From DATELY01 sp035276085 (GTDB lineage: Bacteria > Pseudomonadota > Gammaproteobacteria > Steroidobacterales > Steroidobacteraceae), in NCBI GenBank assembly GCA_035276085.1, contig DATELY010000047.1, positions 1 through 33,551 on the forward strand: 33,551 nt of DNA, in the 5' to 3' direction. Below the pieces are notes generated by a model, which was given only the letters and a program-made list of their open reading frames with translations, was not told the origin of the DNA and made no database searches. Shown here piece by piece: positions 6,476-15,567 of this stretch (position 1 is its first letter; each line of letters begins with the position of its first letter). A program made the position numbers and the translations under genes.

Positions 6476-9073
6476 TCAGTAGCTGTATTTGACCCGCACG
6501 CCATAGGTGCGCGGCATGCCGAGGAGCGCCGAGTCGTTCGTTGCGCCGTACGCTGCGAGGCTTTCCTTGAAGAACACCGTGATTGCGTATTCTCTGTCGA
6601 ACAGATTGTTGACGTAGCCGATCACCTGCCAACGATCGGTTTTGACGCCGACAGAGGCGTCCACGAGGAAGTAGCGGTCCTGGGTATCGCGGAACCGCTG
6701 ATTATCCGGTGCGACGCTGATCCGCGTCGGGCCTCTGCCACTGATGCTGGCATCCGCGGTGAAGTGCACATCGCCCTGGCCAATCGGCCGTTCGAAGCCT
6801 ACATCGCCCCGCAACGTCCACTCGGAGGAATCGATGCAATGGGTATCCTCGACGAGGCCCGGCGTGGCCGTCGGCTTGATCCGGGTGTACTCGCAATCGA
6901 CCAGACCGCCGGAAAGCGCTGCGTTCCAGTAGTCGTTGAATCTGTAAGTAAGCTCGCCCTCAATGCCGTAGGAGCGAGCTGATCCCAGGCTGGTATTGCC
7001 GCCAGCCGGAGGTCCTGCGAGGGTCGGCAAGATGCCCCCGCCATTGGCGTTCTTCCAATCAATGTAGAAGACGGACAGGTTGGCGGATGCACCTTCGCCG
7101 ATGTCTCTCCATTTCACGCCGGCCTCGTAGCTCCACAGCACATCCCCCGTATATCGTTCGTAGATGGTGCCGACCGACTGAGTATTGAAGCCGCCCTGGC
7201 GAAAGCCCTTAGCAGCGGTGGCGAAAGCCGAAAAGTCTTGCGAGAACTTGTAGCGCGCCGTGAACGAGGGTTGCCACACTTTCTCTTTGAGCGGACTCGG
7301 TACACGCAGGGCCAGAGGGATAATCGTCGGCCCGCGCAAGAAACTGAAGGCCGAGGTCGTCGTGTCCAGCGCGTCGTAGCGAACGGCTGCACCGAGCTCG
7401 AGCGCATCGGCCAAATCATAGGTCAGGTGAGCGAAGCCCGACCAGATATCGGATTCGCCCTTATTTTCACTGGCGCTCACGTATCCGGCGGGGACTGCCG
7501 AAAAGACAGCGCCTGAGAAATCATTGTCACCGTAGCGCTTGAACTTGGCATAGGCTGCGCCGACCAGCCAGTTGAAGGCGTGGTCGCCCGAATTCTGTAT
7601 CCTGAGCTCCTCCTCGAAGAACTTCTCGGTCAGTCGCTGATTGAAATAGGCGAGATTGGCCGGTCCGAAATCGATGTCGATGTGTTGCTCGTTGTCCCAC
7701 CTCGTGTAGCTCGTCCTGCTGATGATCTCAAATGAATCCAAGTCATATGCGCCTCGCAGGTTGTAGCTCGGGGCGTGATTCCTGGCTTTGTTCGGTTCGT
7801 TGACGACGAAACGCTCTTGCAGATGCTGCAGCTCCGGAACCTGAGTGACCGGATTGTGGACGCCGCGCAGGTCGTAATAGCTGGCGGTAGCATCTAACTC
7901 GAGCCGTTCGGTTAGCCGGTAAACCAGACGGCCACGGACCGCATCGAAATCGCTCGGCGCCACATCGTTGCCTGTCACGTCATATTTCCAGGGGCCCTGG
8001 CTCTCGGCGTGCTGATAGCTCACGCGAAGAAACAATTTTTCCGCAACCAGCGGACCGCCGGCCGCAGCGGCCGCGCGATAGCTGTTGTAGTTGCCGTACT
8101 CTGCCATCGAGCTGGCCTCGAAATCGTTGCCGGGCTTGGGAGTGATGAAGTTGATGACTCCGATCAGAGTATTTCGCCCGTACAAAGCTCCCTGGGGACC
8201 CTTCAGAACCTCGACCCGCTGAAGGTCGAACAGCGGTGTGTTGAATTGTCCCGAGCTCGTCTGATAGGCACCGTCGATGAAGAAGCCAGCGCCCGGACCC
8301 GTTCCACCACGCGAATCCGATCCCACGCCACGAATGGACATGCGCGCGTTGGAGCTGGAATTGAAGGCTAGATTGACGTTCGGAATGGCCTTCGTGACAT
8401 CGGAAAGTGTGTTCATGCGCTGCGAGAAGAGTTTCGATGCGTCAACGAGGCTCACTGCTGCGGGAACGTCGATGAGAGCTTCCTCGCGTTTACGAGCGGT
8501 GACGATGATCTCGTCCACGTGGCGTCCAACGTCGGCGCTTGCCTGCTGCCTCTCCTGCTCGTTCGCCCCCTGCGCATGAGCCGCAGTGGATTGCATCATT
8601 GCGACAACCAGACTGCCGGACGCGGCAGCCACCTTCAAATGGCTTTTCAGCATTCTTCGTTCCCCGATTGTCGACCAGTCTTCGATCTTCTCGTTTCGAG
8701 GCTCCGCAACCTCAATTTTGATTGCACCTTCACGGGTGAAGCTGCCGGATAGTCCCGTGCCCTGTAGCAGGATGGATAATGTTTCCAATATCGTGTACCT
8801 GCCGTTGACTGGATTTGCTTGCCTGCTCTTCGCATCCTGGTACGGAAACAGCAAAGAAATGTCGGCTTGTTTCGCCAACGAAGTGAGTGCCGTGGCGACA
8901 TCCGACGCAGGGATGAGAATGTCGCATTTGCGATGAATGTCTGGCGCGTCGCTTGCTGTGTATCCTGAGTCGATGGGGATCAAAATCGCCAGCAAGAACA
9001 GAGCTCGCACAGACAGAGCGTAGCAACATCCTCTCCTTCCTACGGGGCTGACAGCTTTCGTTTCGTATCCCAC
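6476..9073 (-). CDS. TonB-dependent receptor with N-terminal STN signalling domain
   Basis: An outer-membrane active-transport receptor that also carries the domain needed to signal to FecR. From the GTG start at 9073 (865 residues): hydrophobic signal sequence at about 22-40 (ALFLLAILIPIDSGYTA), STN (secretin/TonB N-terminal) domain at about 50-123, TonB box EIIVTARKREE near 188-198, plug with KGPQGALYGRN, and a beta barrel ending in VRVKYSY, whose final aromatic is typical of outer-membrane barrels. Oddly, a second complete signal-peptide-like stretch (MLKSHLKVAAASGSLVVAMM to AHAQ) lies between STN and TonB box, beginning at ATG 8653 with GGGGAA upstream. The true start is uncertain: the best RBS-ATG at 9029 is out of frame, and GTG 9010 is another in-frame choice. 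It follows the sigma/FecR pair by 148 bp. Confidence 0.9.
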   Translation of the reverse strand: MGYETKAVSPVGRRGCCYALSVRALFLLAILIPIDSGYTASDAPDIHRKCDILIPASDVATALTSLAKQADISLLFPYQDAKSRQANPVNGRYTILETLSILLQGTGLSGSFTREGAIKIEVAEPRNEKIEDWSTIGERRMLKSHLKVAAASGSLVVAMMQSTAAHAQGANEQERQQASADVGRHVDEIIVTARKREEALIDVPAAVSLVDASKLFSQRMNTLSDVTKAIPNVNLAFNSSSNARMSIRGVGSDSRGGTGPGAGFFIDGAYQTSSGQFNTPLFDLQRVEVLKGPQGALYGRNTLIGVINFITPKPGNDFEASSMAEYGNYNSYRAAAAAGGPLVAEKLFLRVSYQHAESQGPWKYDVTGNDVAPSDFDAVRGRLVYRLTERLELDATASYYDLRGVHNPVTQVPELQHLQERFVVNEPNKARNHAPSYNLRGAYDLDSFEIISRTSYTRWDNEQHIDIDFGPANLAYFNQRLTEKFFEEELRIQNSGDHAFNWLVGAAYAKFKRYGDNDFSGAVFSAVPAGYVSASENKGESDIWSGFAHLTYDLADALELGAAVRYDALDTTTSAFSFLRGPTIIPLALRVPSPLKEKVWQPSFTARYKFSQDFSAFATAAKGFRQGGFNTQSVGTIYERYTGDVLWSYEAGVKWRDIGEGASANLSVFYIDWKNANGGGILPTLAGPPAGGNTSLGSARSYGIEGELTYRFNDYWNAALSGGLVDCEYTRIKPTATPGLVEDTHCIDSSEWTLRGDVGFERPIGQGDVHFTADASISGRGPTRISVAPDNQRFRDTQDRYFLVDASVGVKTDRWQVIGYVNNLFDREYAITVFFKESLAAYGATNDSALLGMPRTYGVRVKYSY

Positions 9074-9221
9074 TAGGTGGCGATCTCTTGGTGCATGAAA
9101 CAAGCGGAGAGGGAAAAGCCGTAAAAATAATGCGCCGTGGTTGGCCCGGTAAGGCGTGCTATGTCCGGTTCCCCGAAATTACCAGCAACAAAAATCACTG
9201 AGCCTGGAATGCAGGAAACGA

Positions 9222-10379
9222 TCATCGCGCAGCGGTCACCAGCACGTGATTGTTTCCTACGTGAGTAACCTTGAGGCCGAAATTCGTTTGCAGCGCGATA
9301 AACATACTTTCGATGTCCCCCACCCGGAATCGACCGCCGATTTGGATGTCACCGATCGAGGAATCACCGAGTTCGATCTCGACGGTGGTGTAGCGGCTCA
9401 CTTCATCAATGACTTGCGCGAGAGGCTCGCCGGAGAAAACCAATTGCCCAGCGCGCCAGGACAGTTGACGTTCAATATCGGCAATGTCGACTTGTTGAAT
9501 TTCTACGGCCTCAGCGTTGGAGTCCCGGGGCTTGCTTGCGATGCCTAACGTTGCGCGCTGGCCTGCGTCAACGAGGGCAAGGTCTTTAACTTGGCTCTGT
9601 CGATGAGAGTCGATACCCTCATCGGCTTGCTGACTATTCCACGCGTCTTTCACGTCAGCTCGAGCGACCGCGGCAGATGCCTCGCCCTCATGAACGACAG
9701 ATCGCGAGTCGGAATCGAGCAGCGCCGATGCGCCATGAGCCAGTGACGCCAGAGAGATTCTGCCCTCAGTGACGGTGACGTCCATACTCTCGTCTCTCAG
9801 GTAGACGGTAAATGCAGTGCCCACGGCCTGTACGCGCCCGTTGCCGGCATATACCCGAAAGGGGCGGTGAGAATTCTTGGCCACTTGAAAATACACTTCT
9901 CCTTGGAGCACTTGCACATCACGGTATTGGTCGCTGTATTCGACCTTCACCTGGCTATTGGTGTTGAGCGTGAGAGTCGAGCCATCCACCAAGGCGACGG
10001 TTTCCTGCTGGCCCACGGCAGTTGTGTACGAGCCATTGATACCGTTCACATTGGACGCCAGCCAAGGGACAAAAGCCACGGCAACTGTTAACAGCAGCGT
10101 TGCGGCGCAGGCATACAGAACGAGCGCTCTTCGATTCCAAACGCGAGGCCGACGACGAGAATGCTCGCCCAGCGGCACCGCCAATTCCGTGAGGACGTTA
10201 TTGCTCCAGAATTTATTGAGACTGTTGATCTCTTCTCGATGAATGGCACTGCGACCAAGCCATTCACGAAAAGCGTCCAGTTCTTCTCGAGTCGGCGGCT
10301 CATCGCCATCGAGGCGTACGAGCCACGCAACAGCTTCTTCCGCTATGGCTCTTCTACCGAGCAGTCTGTAGATTTTCAT
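9222..10379 (-). CDS. FecR family anti-sigma/signal-transducing protein
   Basis: A 385-residue inner-membrane regulator that passes the signal from the outer-membrane receptor to the ECF sigma factor. The N-terminal cytoplasmic region is DUF4880-like (EEAVAWLVRLD, FREWLGRS). One transmembrane helix (YACAATLLLTVAVAFVPWLA) follows at about 86-106, then the periplasmic FecR domain (GQQETVALVDGS, VLQGEVYFQV, VQAVGTAFTVY). It ends with an STN-like/DUF4974 region (GEPLAQVIDEVSRYT). A low-complexity insert of about 80 residues sits between the FecR domain and the tail. I chose ATG 10379, with AAGGAC upstream; an open 22-codon extension overlaps the sigma gene. The gene starts 16 bp after the sigma stop, a typical co-transcribed pair. 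Confidence 0.93.
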   Translation of the reverse strand: MKIYRLLGRRAIAEEAVAWLVRLDGDEPPTREELDAFREWLGRSAIHREEINSLNKFWSNNVLTELAVPLGEHSRRRPRVWNRRALVLYACAATLLLTVAVAFVPWLASNVNGINGSYTTAVGQQETVALVDGSTLTLNTNSQVKVEYSDQYRDVQVLQGEVYFQVAKNSHRPFRVYAGNGRVQAVGTAFTVYLRDESMDVTVTEGRISLASLAHGASALLDSDSRSVVHEGEASAAVARADVKDAWNSQQADEGIDSHRQSQVKDLALVDAGQRATLGIASKPRDSNAEAVEIQQVDIADIERQLSWRAGQLVFSGEPLAQVIDEVSRYTTVEIELGDSSIGDIQIGGRFRVGDIESMFIALQTNFGLKVTHVGNNHVLVTAAR

Positions 10380-10395
10380 GAGACCAGTCCTTGAT

Positions 10396-11067
10396 TCATC
10401 GCTCGCTGACACGGCGCGCACGCTTGCCGAGATCGTATTCGCCACCCTGCCTGCGCATGTAATCTCGGCAACTCAGCCAGCCCAATCTCAAGTGCTTTTC
10501 GACAGTGCTGAGGGAAACATTCATCCGTTCGGCAATCTCCGTGTGACGCAGCCCGTGGACTTTGCGCAGTAGATAGACTCGACGGCACTCTTCGGGCAAC
10601 GTCGCAATCGCTTCGCAGTACAGGCCTATGGTTTGTTCGGCCTCGATTTCCTCTTCCAGAGAACAACTATCCTGTTGAACCGGCTCGTCCTGGCATTCTT
10701 CAATATATGTCGTCATCTGCCGAGACTTGCGATTGAGCTCGTTGAGCGCCAGATTCTTGGCTATGCTGAACAGGAGAGCCTTGGGGTGTTCAATGTATCG
10801 CTTATCCTGCTCTGCCGAGTACGCCTTCAAGTAAGCTTCCTGCAACACGTCTTCAACGTCCATGTCTCCCTTGAGGTAGCGAACGACGAAGCGTTTTAGA
10901 AACGCAGCATTTCGAAAAAAAACTGCGGATACTCCATCCGCATTACTCGTCAGGTTGAGCGCAGGGCGACGCTCGGAACTCCCTGTCTCACGTCTGATGC
11001 CCGGTAACACCGCGATCACTGAAATCCCTGGTGCAACAGCTTTTCTTGGTTTGTTTTTTGAACTCAC
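10396..11067 (-). CDS. ECF RNA polymerase sigma factor, FecI type
   Basis: A 223-residue extracytoplasmic-function sigma factor. Region 2 is seen at about 65-115 (DVEDVLQEAYLKAYS, LLFSIAKNLALNELNR). Region 4 with its helix-turn-helix is at about 155-200 (LPEECRRVYLLRKVHG, EIAERMNVSLSTVEKHLRLG). The first 45 residues are an extra basic tail. The start is GTG 11067, supported by AGGGGG five bases upstream. Paired with FecR and an STN-bearing receptor, it should be released when the receptor binds its ligand, then transcribe the receptor operon and possibly its own gene. No partner-specific promoter could be identified by eye. Confidence 0.93.
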   Translation of the reverse strand: MSSKNKPRKAVAPGISVIAVLPGIRRETGSSERRPALNLTSNADGVSAVFFRNAAFLKRFVVRYLKGDMDVEDVLQEAYLKAYSAEQDKRYIEHPKALLFSIAKNLALNELNRKSRQMTTYIEECQDEPVQQDSCSLEEEIEAEQTIGLYCEAIATLPEECRRVYLLRKVHGLRHTEIAERMNVSLSTVEKHLRLGWLSCRDYMRRQGGEYDLGKRARRVSER

Positions 11068-11402
11068 GATTCCCCCTTCGTTGCTCGCTCGGCAGTGATG
11101 TCGATGTGGTCAGCTAGACTTCTGTTCGTGCAGATTCATGGGTATACCGTCGGGAAGTTAGGATGGTTGAAAGGTCAAGTGGCTGAGTGCCCAAACCGGG
11201 ACACGATGTTCCCGAGGCGCTCTATGGCGCAAAAAAAGATACATCGGCTCACTACTGCAACAACACCGCCACGAGCGGTCGGGCTGGATATCACATAGGT
11301 GATGTCTTTTACTTCCTTTTAGCCCAACGCCCTGACGCTGGGCCCTTACTCTGGAGCGCACTCCTTCGCGATGCTCACGCCAGCGAGAGAATCTCGAGGA
11401 CG
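11068..11402. other. 335-bp intergenic region upstream of the sigma gene
   Basis: The region holds the 3' flank of the GGDEF-EAL gene and the promoter region of the sigma gene. A near-perfect hairpin with arms GCCCA/TGGGC plus two more pairs lies at 11322-11343, with no T-run on the correct side for either neighbour. No coding frame with good composition was seen. Confidence 0.4.
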
Positions 11403-13376
11403 CTAACGGTTGTTCGCACCCGCTGGCCGATAGGCCGCGAGCTTGCTGTGCGTCGTCATTGCGTCTGCCTCGGAGAATGAGTGGCTCGCCGGACGCTGCC
11501 GCTGCCGCAGCAACGCCGAAAATTCAGCGTTCGGTAAGGGCGGGCTGAAGTGATAACCCTGATATTGGTCGCAACCCATTTCCTGCAATAGCAACAGTTG
11601 TTCGGGCGTCTCGACGCCCTCCGCAATCACCTTCAAGCGCAGACTGTGCGCGAGGGAAATGATGGCTTGTACGATGGAAGCATCCTCGGCACGCGTCATC
11701 AGCTCCTTGATGAAACCTCGATCGATCTTCAATTTGTCGATGGGAAAGCGCCGCAGATAGCTCATGCTCGAATAGCCGGTGCCGAAGTCGTCGACGGATA
11801 CGACGACGCCGGTTCGGCTCAATTGTTCGAGAATGTCCGCCGACTCTTCCGGATTCGTCATCACCGCACTCTCAGTGAGCTCGAGCTCTAGATAACGCGG
11901 CTCCAGACCGGTTTCTTCGAGTGCGCGATGAATGATCTCGAACAGGTTCCCCTCTCGAAATTGCGATGCTGCGACGTTGACGGCGACGCGTAAGGGCTGC
12001 AGTCCCTCCTGTTGCCACACCTTGGCTTGCCGACACGCTTCGCGTATGACCCACTCGCCGATGGCGTTGATGGCCCCATTTTCCTCTGCCAACGGAATGA
12101 ATTGATCGGGAGCCAGAAGCCCCTGCTCTGGATGCCGCCAGCGGACGAGCGCTTCCGCGCCATGCAGATTGCCGGTCCTCGTGTCGACCTTCGGTTGATA
12201 GTGAAGCTCCAATTGCTGACGAGCGACAGCTTGATGCAGGTCGCTCTCGAGCCTGACTCGTTCCTGGGTCAGGACGTCCATGCCCGCGGCAAAGCATTGC
12301 ACATCGTTGCGGGCGCGTTGCTTGGCGCAGTACATCGCCGCATCGGCGTGCGCGATCAGGCTTTCGGCCGTCAGCCCGTCCTGCGGATAGAACGCGATAC
12401 CGATACTGAGCGACGGAAACAGATCCACCTCGTGGATGCGAATCGGCGCACGCATCAACTCGATCGCACGCTTCGCAATGTCCTCGACACTTTCACGTGC
12501 GAGTGCCGAGGTCACGACGAGCACGAATTCGTCACCCCCAACGCGAGCCACGGTGTCGACACCGCGCACGACGGACGCGAGGCGTCTTGCGACTTCCTTC
12601 AGGAACTCGTCGCCGACGCGGTGACCCATGGAGTCATTCACGAGTTTGAAACGATCGAGATCTATCACCATGACGGCAAACGCCTGGCCGTCTCGATCGG
12701 CATGCGCGATCGCCTGCGCGAGTCGATCGTCCAACAACACCCGGTTCGGCAGGCCCGTCAGCGTGTCGTGAGTCGCGAGATGTCTGAGTTGGCGGTTGGC
12801 AGCTTCCAACCCTTCGGTACGAACGCTCACGACGTGTTCGAGCGACTGCACTTGTCGCTGCAACAGTTGTTCGTTCTGCCATTTGCGAGTCAGCGCCGTC
12901 GCACATTGCAGCACCTCGATGGGTTCGAACGGCTTCTTCAAGACGAGCAGCTTGTCCGAATGCCCCAGGCGCGCGACGAAGTCCGTCCAGTCGTAATCCG
13001 AATGCGCCGAGCAGATCACGACCTGTACGTTCGGATCCTTCGCCCAGAGCCGTTCGATGGTCGCCAGGCCGTCCCACCCGGGCGGCATGCGCATGTCGAC
13101 GAACGCCATTGCAAACGGTCTTCCTGACGCAAGCGCGCGTTCGACCAGGGCCACGCCCTGTTGACCCTGAAGTGCGAACTCGATCTCGAACGCGGTTCGC
13201 AATGACCGGCTCGTCGCATCGCCGAACAGCAGACGCTCCGTTTCGGACAGTTGCGAATCGGCCTCTGAGTCGTCGCGCAGGATTTTGTCAAAGTCCTGAT
13301 GGATCGCCGGGTTATCGTCAATGATCAGCAGGCGGAAATTGGTTCGAATGTCGAACGCTTCGTTGACCGGCGTCAT
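11403..13376 (-). CDS. Response regulator with GGDEF and EAL domains (cyclic-di-GMP turnover)
   Basis: A 657-residue cytoplasmic signalling protein. An N-terminal receiver domain (about 13-160) has acidic Asp20-Asp21, phospho-acceptor Asp94 in FVDMRMPPG and Lys147-Lys148. After a coiled-coil-like linker (about 165-200) comes a diguanylate cyclase domain with intact GGDEF at 280-284 and an RxxD product-inhibition site at 271-274. The C-terminal phosphodiesterase domain has intact EAL at 408-410 and DDFGTGYSS. Both catalytic motifs are intact, so it could either make or break cyclic-di-GMP, with phosphorylation or an inhibitory site setting the balance. I start it at ATG 13376; fifteen further upstream codons are open but overlap the promoter region. 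The gene is divergent from the MHYT histidine kinase, which is the likely phosphodonor. Confidence 0.95.
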   Translation of the reverse strand: MTPVNEAFDIRTNFRLLIIDDNPAIHQDFDKILRDDSEADSQLSETERLLFGDATSRSLRTAFEIEFALQGQQGVALVERALASGRPFAMAFVDMRMPPGWDGLATIERLWAKDPNVQVVICSAHSDYDWTDFVARLGHSDKLLVLKKPFEPIEVLQCATALTRKWQNEQLLQRQVQSLEHVVSVRTEGLEAANRQLRHLATHDTLTGLPNRVLLDDRLAQAIAHADRDGQAFAVMVIDLDRFKLVNDSMGHRVGDEFLKEVARRLASVVRGVDTVARVGGDEFVLVVTSALARESVEDIAKRAIELMRAPIRIHEVDLFPSLSIGIAFYPQDGLTAESLIAHADAAMYCAKQRARNDVQCFAAGMDVLTQERVRLESDLHQAVARQQLELHYQPKVDTRTGNLHGAEALVRWRHPEQGLLAPDQFIPLAEENGAINAIGEWVIREACRQAKVWQQEGLQPLRVAVNVAASQFREGNLFEIIHRALEETGLEPRYLELELTESAVMTNPEESADILEQLSRTGVVVSVDDFGTGYSSMSYLRRFPIDKLKIDRGFIKELMTRAEDASIVQAIISLAHSLRLKVIAEGVETPEQLLLLQEMGCDQYQGYHFSPPLPNAEFSALLRQRQRPASHSFSEADAMTTHSKLAAYRPAGANNR

Positions 13377-13505
13377 CACGCACTCACCATAATTACCTCG
13401 GCCCGGCGGCTGCAATTGCACCGAACGCCGCCTGGCGCTTTCAGTTCTCGTCTTAACGGCCGATCACTCCTGAAGTTGAGCTCACTCTCGCCGCGGAACT
13501 CTCAA

Positions 13506-15530
13506 GTGCAAGCGACATACAACGACTGGTTGGTCGGTCTATCGATCGTGGTCGCGATGACCGTTTCCTACACCGCACTCAAGCTGGCCGCGCGCGTGGC
13601 GGAAACCGAAGGGTCCGGACGACTTTGGTTGCTCGGCGGCGCCGTGGCCATGGGTACCGGCATCTGGTCGATGCACTTCATCGGCATGCTCGCGTTCTCC
13701 GTCGCAATACCGCTTCGCTACCAGATAGTCACCACCGTCGGCTCGCTCGTCATTGCCATCATCACTTCGGGATTCGCACTGGCCATCGCCAGTCGTTCCG
13801 AGCTGAGTCTGCGACGCCTGGGCTTTGGCGCGTTGGTCATGGGGATGGGGATTAGCGCCATGCACTACTCGGGCATGGCCGCGATCACGATCGTGCCGAT
13901 GATCACGTATGAGCCGTGGCTCGTGGCCGCGTCGGTCCTCATTGCAGTGGTCGCATCGTTTGCCGCGCTCTGGTTGGCATTCAATCTGCGCCGAGGCAAC
14001 TCCAAGCACATCGCGCTGGCACGCGCCGGTGCCGCAATCGTGATGGGTCTTGCCATCAGCGGAATGCACTACACCGCGATGGCCGCATCGAAGCTTGCCG
14101 GGGGGGCGTACTGTCGCGGTGGTGCCTCGTTCGACAACAACTGGCTAGCGCTCACGATCGGTCTGGTGTCGCTCGGAGTCCTGGCACTGACCTTGATTAC
14201 CGCCATCTACGATGCTCATCTGACATCGCGAGCCCGCAGGCATGCGATGCGACTCGAGCAAGTCAATGCAGCCTTGCAGCATGGCAAGAATCTTCTCGCA
14301 CTGGCCACGCGTGCCGCCGGCATCTCATCGTGGGAGCTGGAATTCACGAGTCAGCGCACGCTGTGGACGGAGAACGAAATCGAATCGTTGCGAGCCGCAG
14401 GCATCGATACGCGAAAGTCCCCGAATGCAGTGCTCGAAATGACGCACCCGGATGACACGTCCGTGATGCCGAATGCCGTGAGACGGGCCTTGGCAGAAGG
14501 CAAGGACATCTGCACGTATCTTTTTCGCGTCGTGACTGCCGCCGGCGTAGTGCACTTGGAAGCGCACGCGCGGATCTTCTGCGATGAGCACGGTCAGCCG
14601 CAGCGCATTCTCGGTGTGTCTTGGGATGTCACGGAACAGGTGCTGCAGGAAGAACGTCGGCGCGAGCTCCAGCAGCAACTGCGCGATGCGTCTCACGAAG
14701 CGGGCATGGCCGAAGTCGCCACTGGCGTCCTGCACAGCGTGGGCAATGTGCTGAACAGCCTGGGTGTATCGGCATCGCAAGTGCAGAGTCGACTGCGCGC
14801 CTCGCGCGTCGGCAACGTGGAGCGGATCGCGACGCTGCTCGTCGAGCAAGGTGACAACGTCGGCACCTTCCTGGCGACGGATGTCCGCGGTCGGCAGACG
14901 CTCGGCTATCTGGCACAGCTGGCCGAGCACCTGCGCGCCGAAAATCAAGGCCTGCAAAACGAAACGCAGGCCATCATCGCGCACGTCGGGCACATTCGCA
15001 CGATCGTAGCGGCACAACAAACCTATGCACGTCGCGGTGGCGTCATCGAGCCGGTCGACGTCGCGGAGCTCGTGGACAATGCCGTAGCGATTCACTTTGC
15101 AATGTCGGCGGACGTGACCATCAAACGTGATTACGCGCCGAGCCCATCGCCCATGCTCGATCGCCACAAGCTGCTGCAGATCCTGGGCAACTTGCTCAGC
15201 AACGCACGGCATGCGCTCAAGGAGCGCACGGATGGTGAGCGAACGCTGACGCTGCGCATTCGCGACGACGCTTCGCAACGCCTGGTGATCGAGGTCGAAG
15301 ATTCCGGGATAGGCATTCCGGCGGACGTGCTACGGCACCTATTCGAGTTCGGATTCACGACCAAGAAGGAAGGTCACGGCTTCGGCTTGCACAGCAGCGC
15401 CATCCTCGCGCAAGAGTTGGGCGGCGATTTGCGAGGCTATAGCGATGGCGCGGGGCGCGGCGCACGCTTTGTCCTGCGGCTGCCATCGACCGCAGCAGCA
15501 GCCGGCGGCGTAGACAGAAAGAGTGCCTGA
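13506..15530 (+). CDS. MHYT-domain membrane sensor histidine kinase with PAS domain
   Basis: A sensor kinase of about 674 residues. The N-terminal seven-helix MHYT sensor carries the three signature motifs MHFIGM (56-61), MHYSGM (119-124) and MHYTAM (187-192), thought in this family to bind a metal and sense a diatomic gas. A PAS/PAC region follows (about 265-380). The phospho-acceptor is likely His410 in GVLHSVGNVLNS. The ATPase domain shows the N box (GNLLSNARHAL, 561-571), EDSGIGIP at 598 and GHGFGLHS at 623. I chose GTG 13506 because homologous MHYT proteins begin just before this point. TTG 13476 and ATG 13299 are open in frame, but the latter would overlap the divergent gene. No clear ribosome binding site fits. 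Its output is probably the adjacent REC-GGDEF-EAL protein. Confidence 0.93.
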   Translation: MQATYNDWLVGLSIVVAMTVSYTALKLAARVAETEGSGRLWLLGGAVAMGTGIWSMHFIGMLAFSVAIPLRYQIVTTVGSLVIAIITSGFALAIASRSELSLRRLGFGALVMGMGISAMHYSGMAAITIVPMITYEPWLVAASVLIAVVASFAALWLAFNLRRGNSKHIALARAGAAIVMGLAISGMHYTAMAASKLAGGAYCRGGASFDNNWLALTIGLVSLGVLALTLITAIYDAHLTSRARRHAMRLEQVNAALQHGKNLLALATRAAGISSWELEFTSQRTLWTENEIESLRAAGIDTRKSPNAVLEMTHPDDTSVMPNAVRRALAEGKDICTYLFRVVTAAGVVHLEAHARIFCDEHGQPQRILGVSWDVTEQVLQEERRRELQQQLRDASHEAGMAEVATGVLHSVGNVLNSLGVSASQVQSRLRASRVGNVERIATLLVEQGDNVGTFLATDVRGRQTLGYLAQLAEHLRAENQGLQNETQAIIAHVGHIRTIVAAQQTYARRGGVIEPVDVAELVDNAVAIHFAMSADVTIKRDYAPSPSPMLDRHKLLQILGNLLSNARHALKERTDGERTLTLRIRDDASQRLVIEVEDSGIGIPADVLRHLFEFGFTTKKEGHGFGLHSSAILAQELGGDLRGYSDGAGRGARFVLRLPSTAAAAGGVDRKSA

Positions 15531-15567
15531 GGCAAAGCAGGCAATAAGGATTCAGTTTGAAGCGCCG

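Noticed and set aside
11322..11343. Hairpin in the gap after the GGDEF-EAL gene, considered as a terminator
   Set aside because: Good stem, but a purine-rich run follows it on the minus strand and no T-run follows on the plus strand.
11322..11405. GCCCAAC resembling an integron attC core site
   Set aside because: No matching GTTRRRY at a proper distance, no integrase and no cassette-like genes nearby.
12012..13127. A 371-codon open frame on the plus strand
   Set aside because: Antisense to the REC-GGDEF-EAL gene, which has clear domains throughout this interval.
14325..15278. A 317-codon open frame on the minus strand
   Set aside because: Antisense to the histidine kinase ATPase region; no domain or ribosome site.
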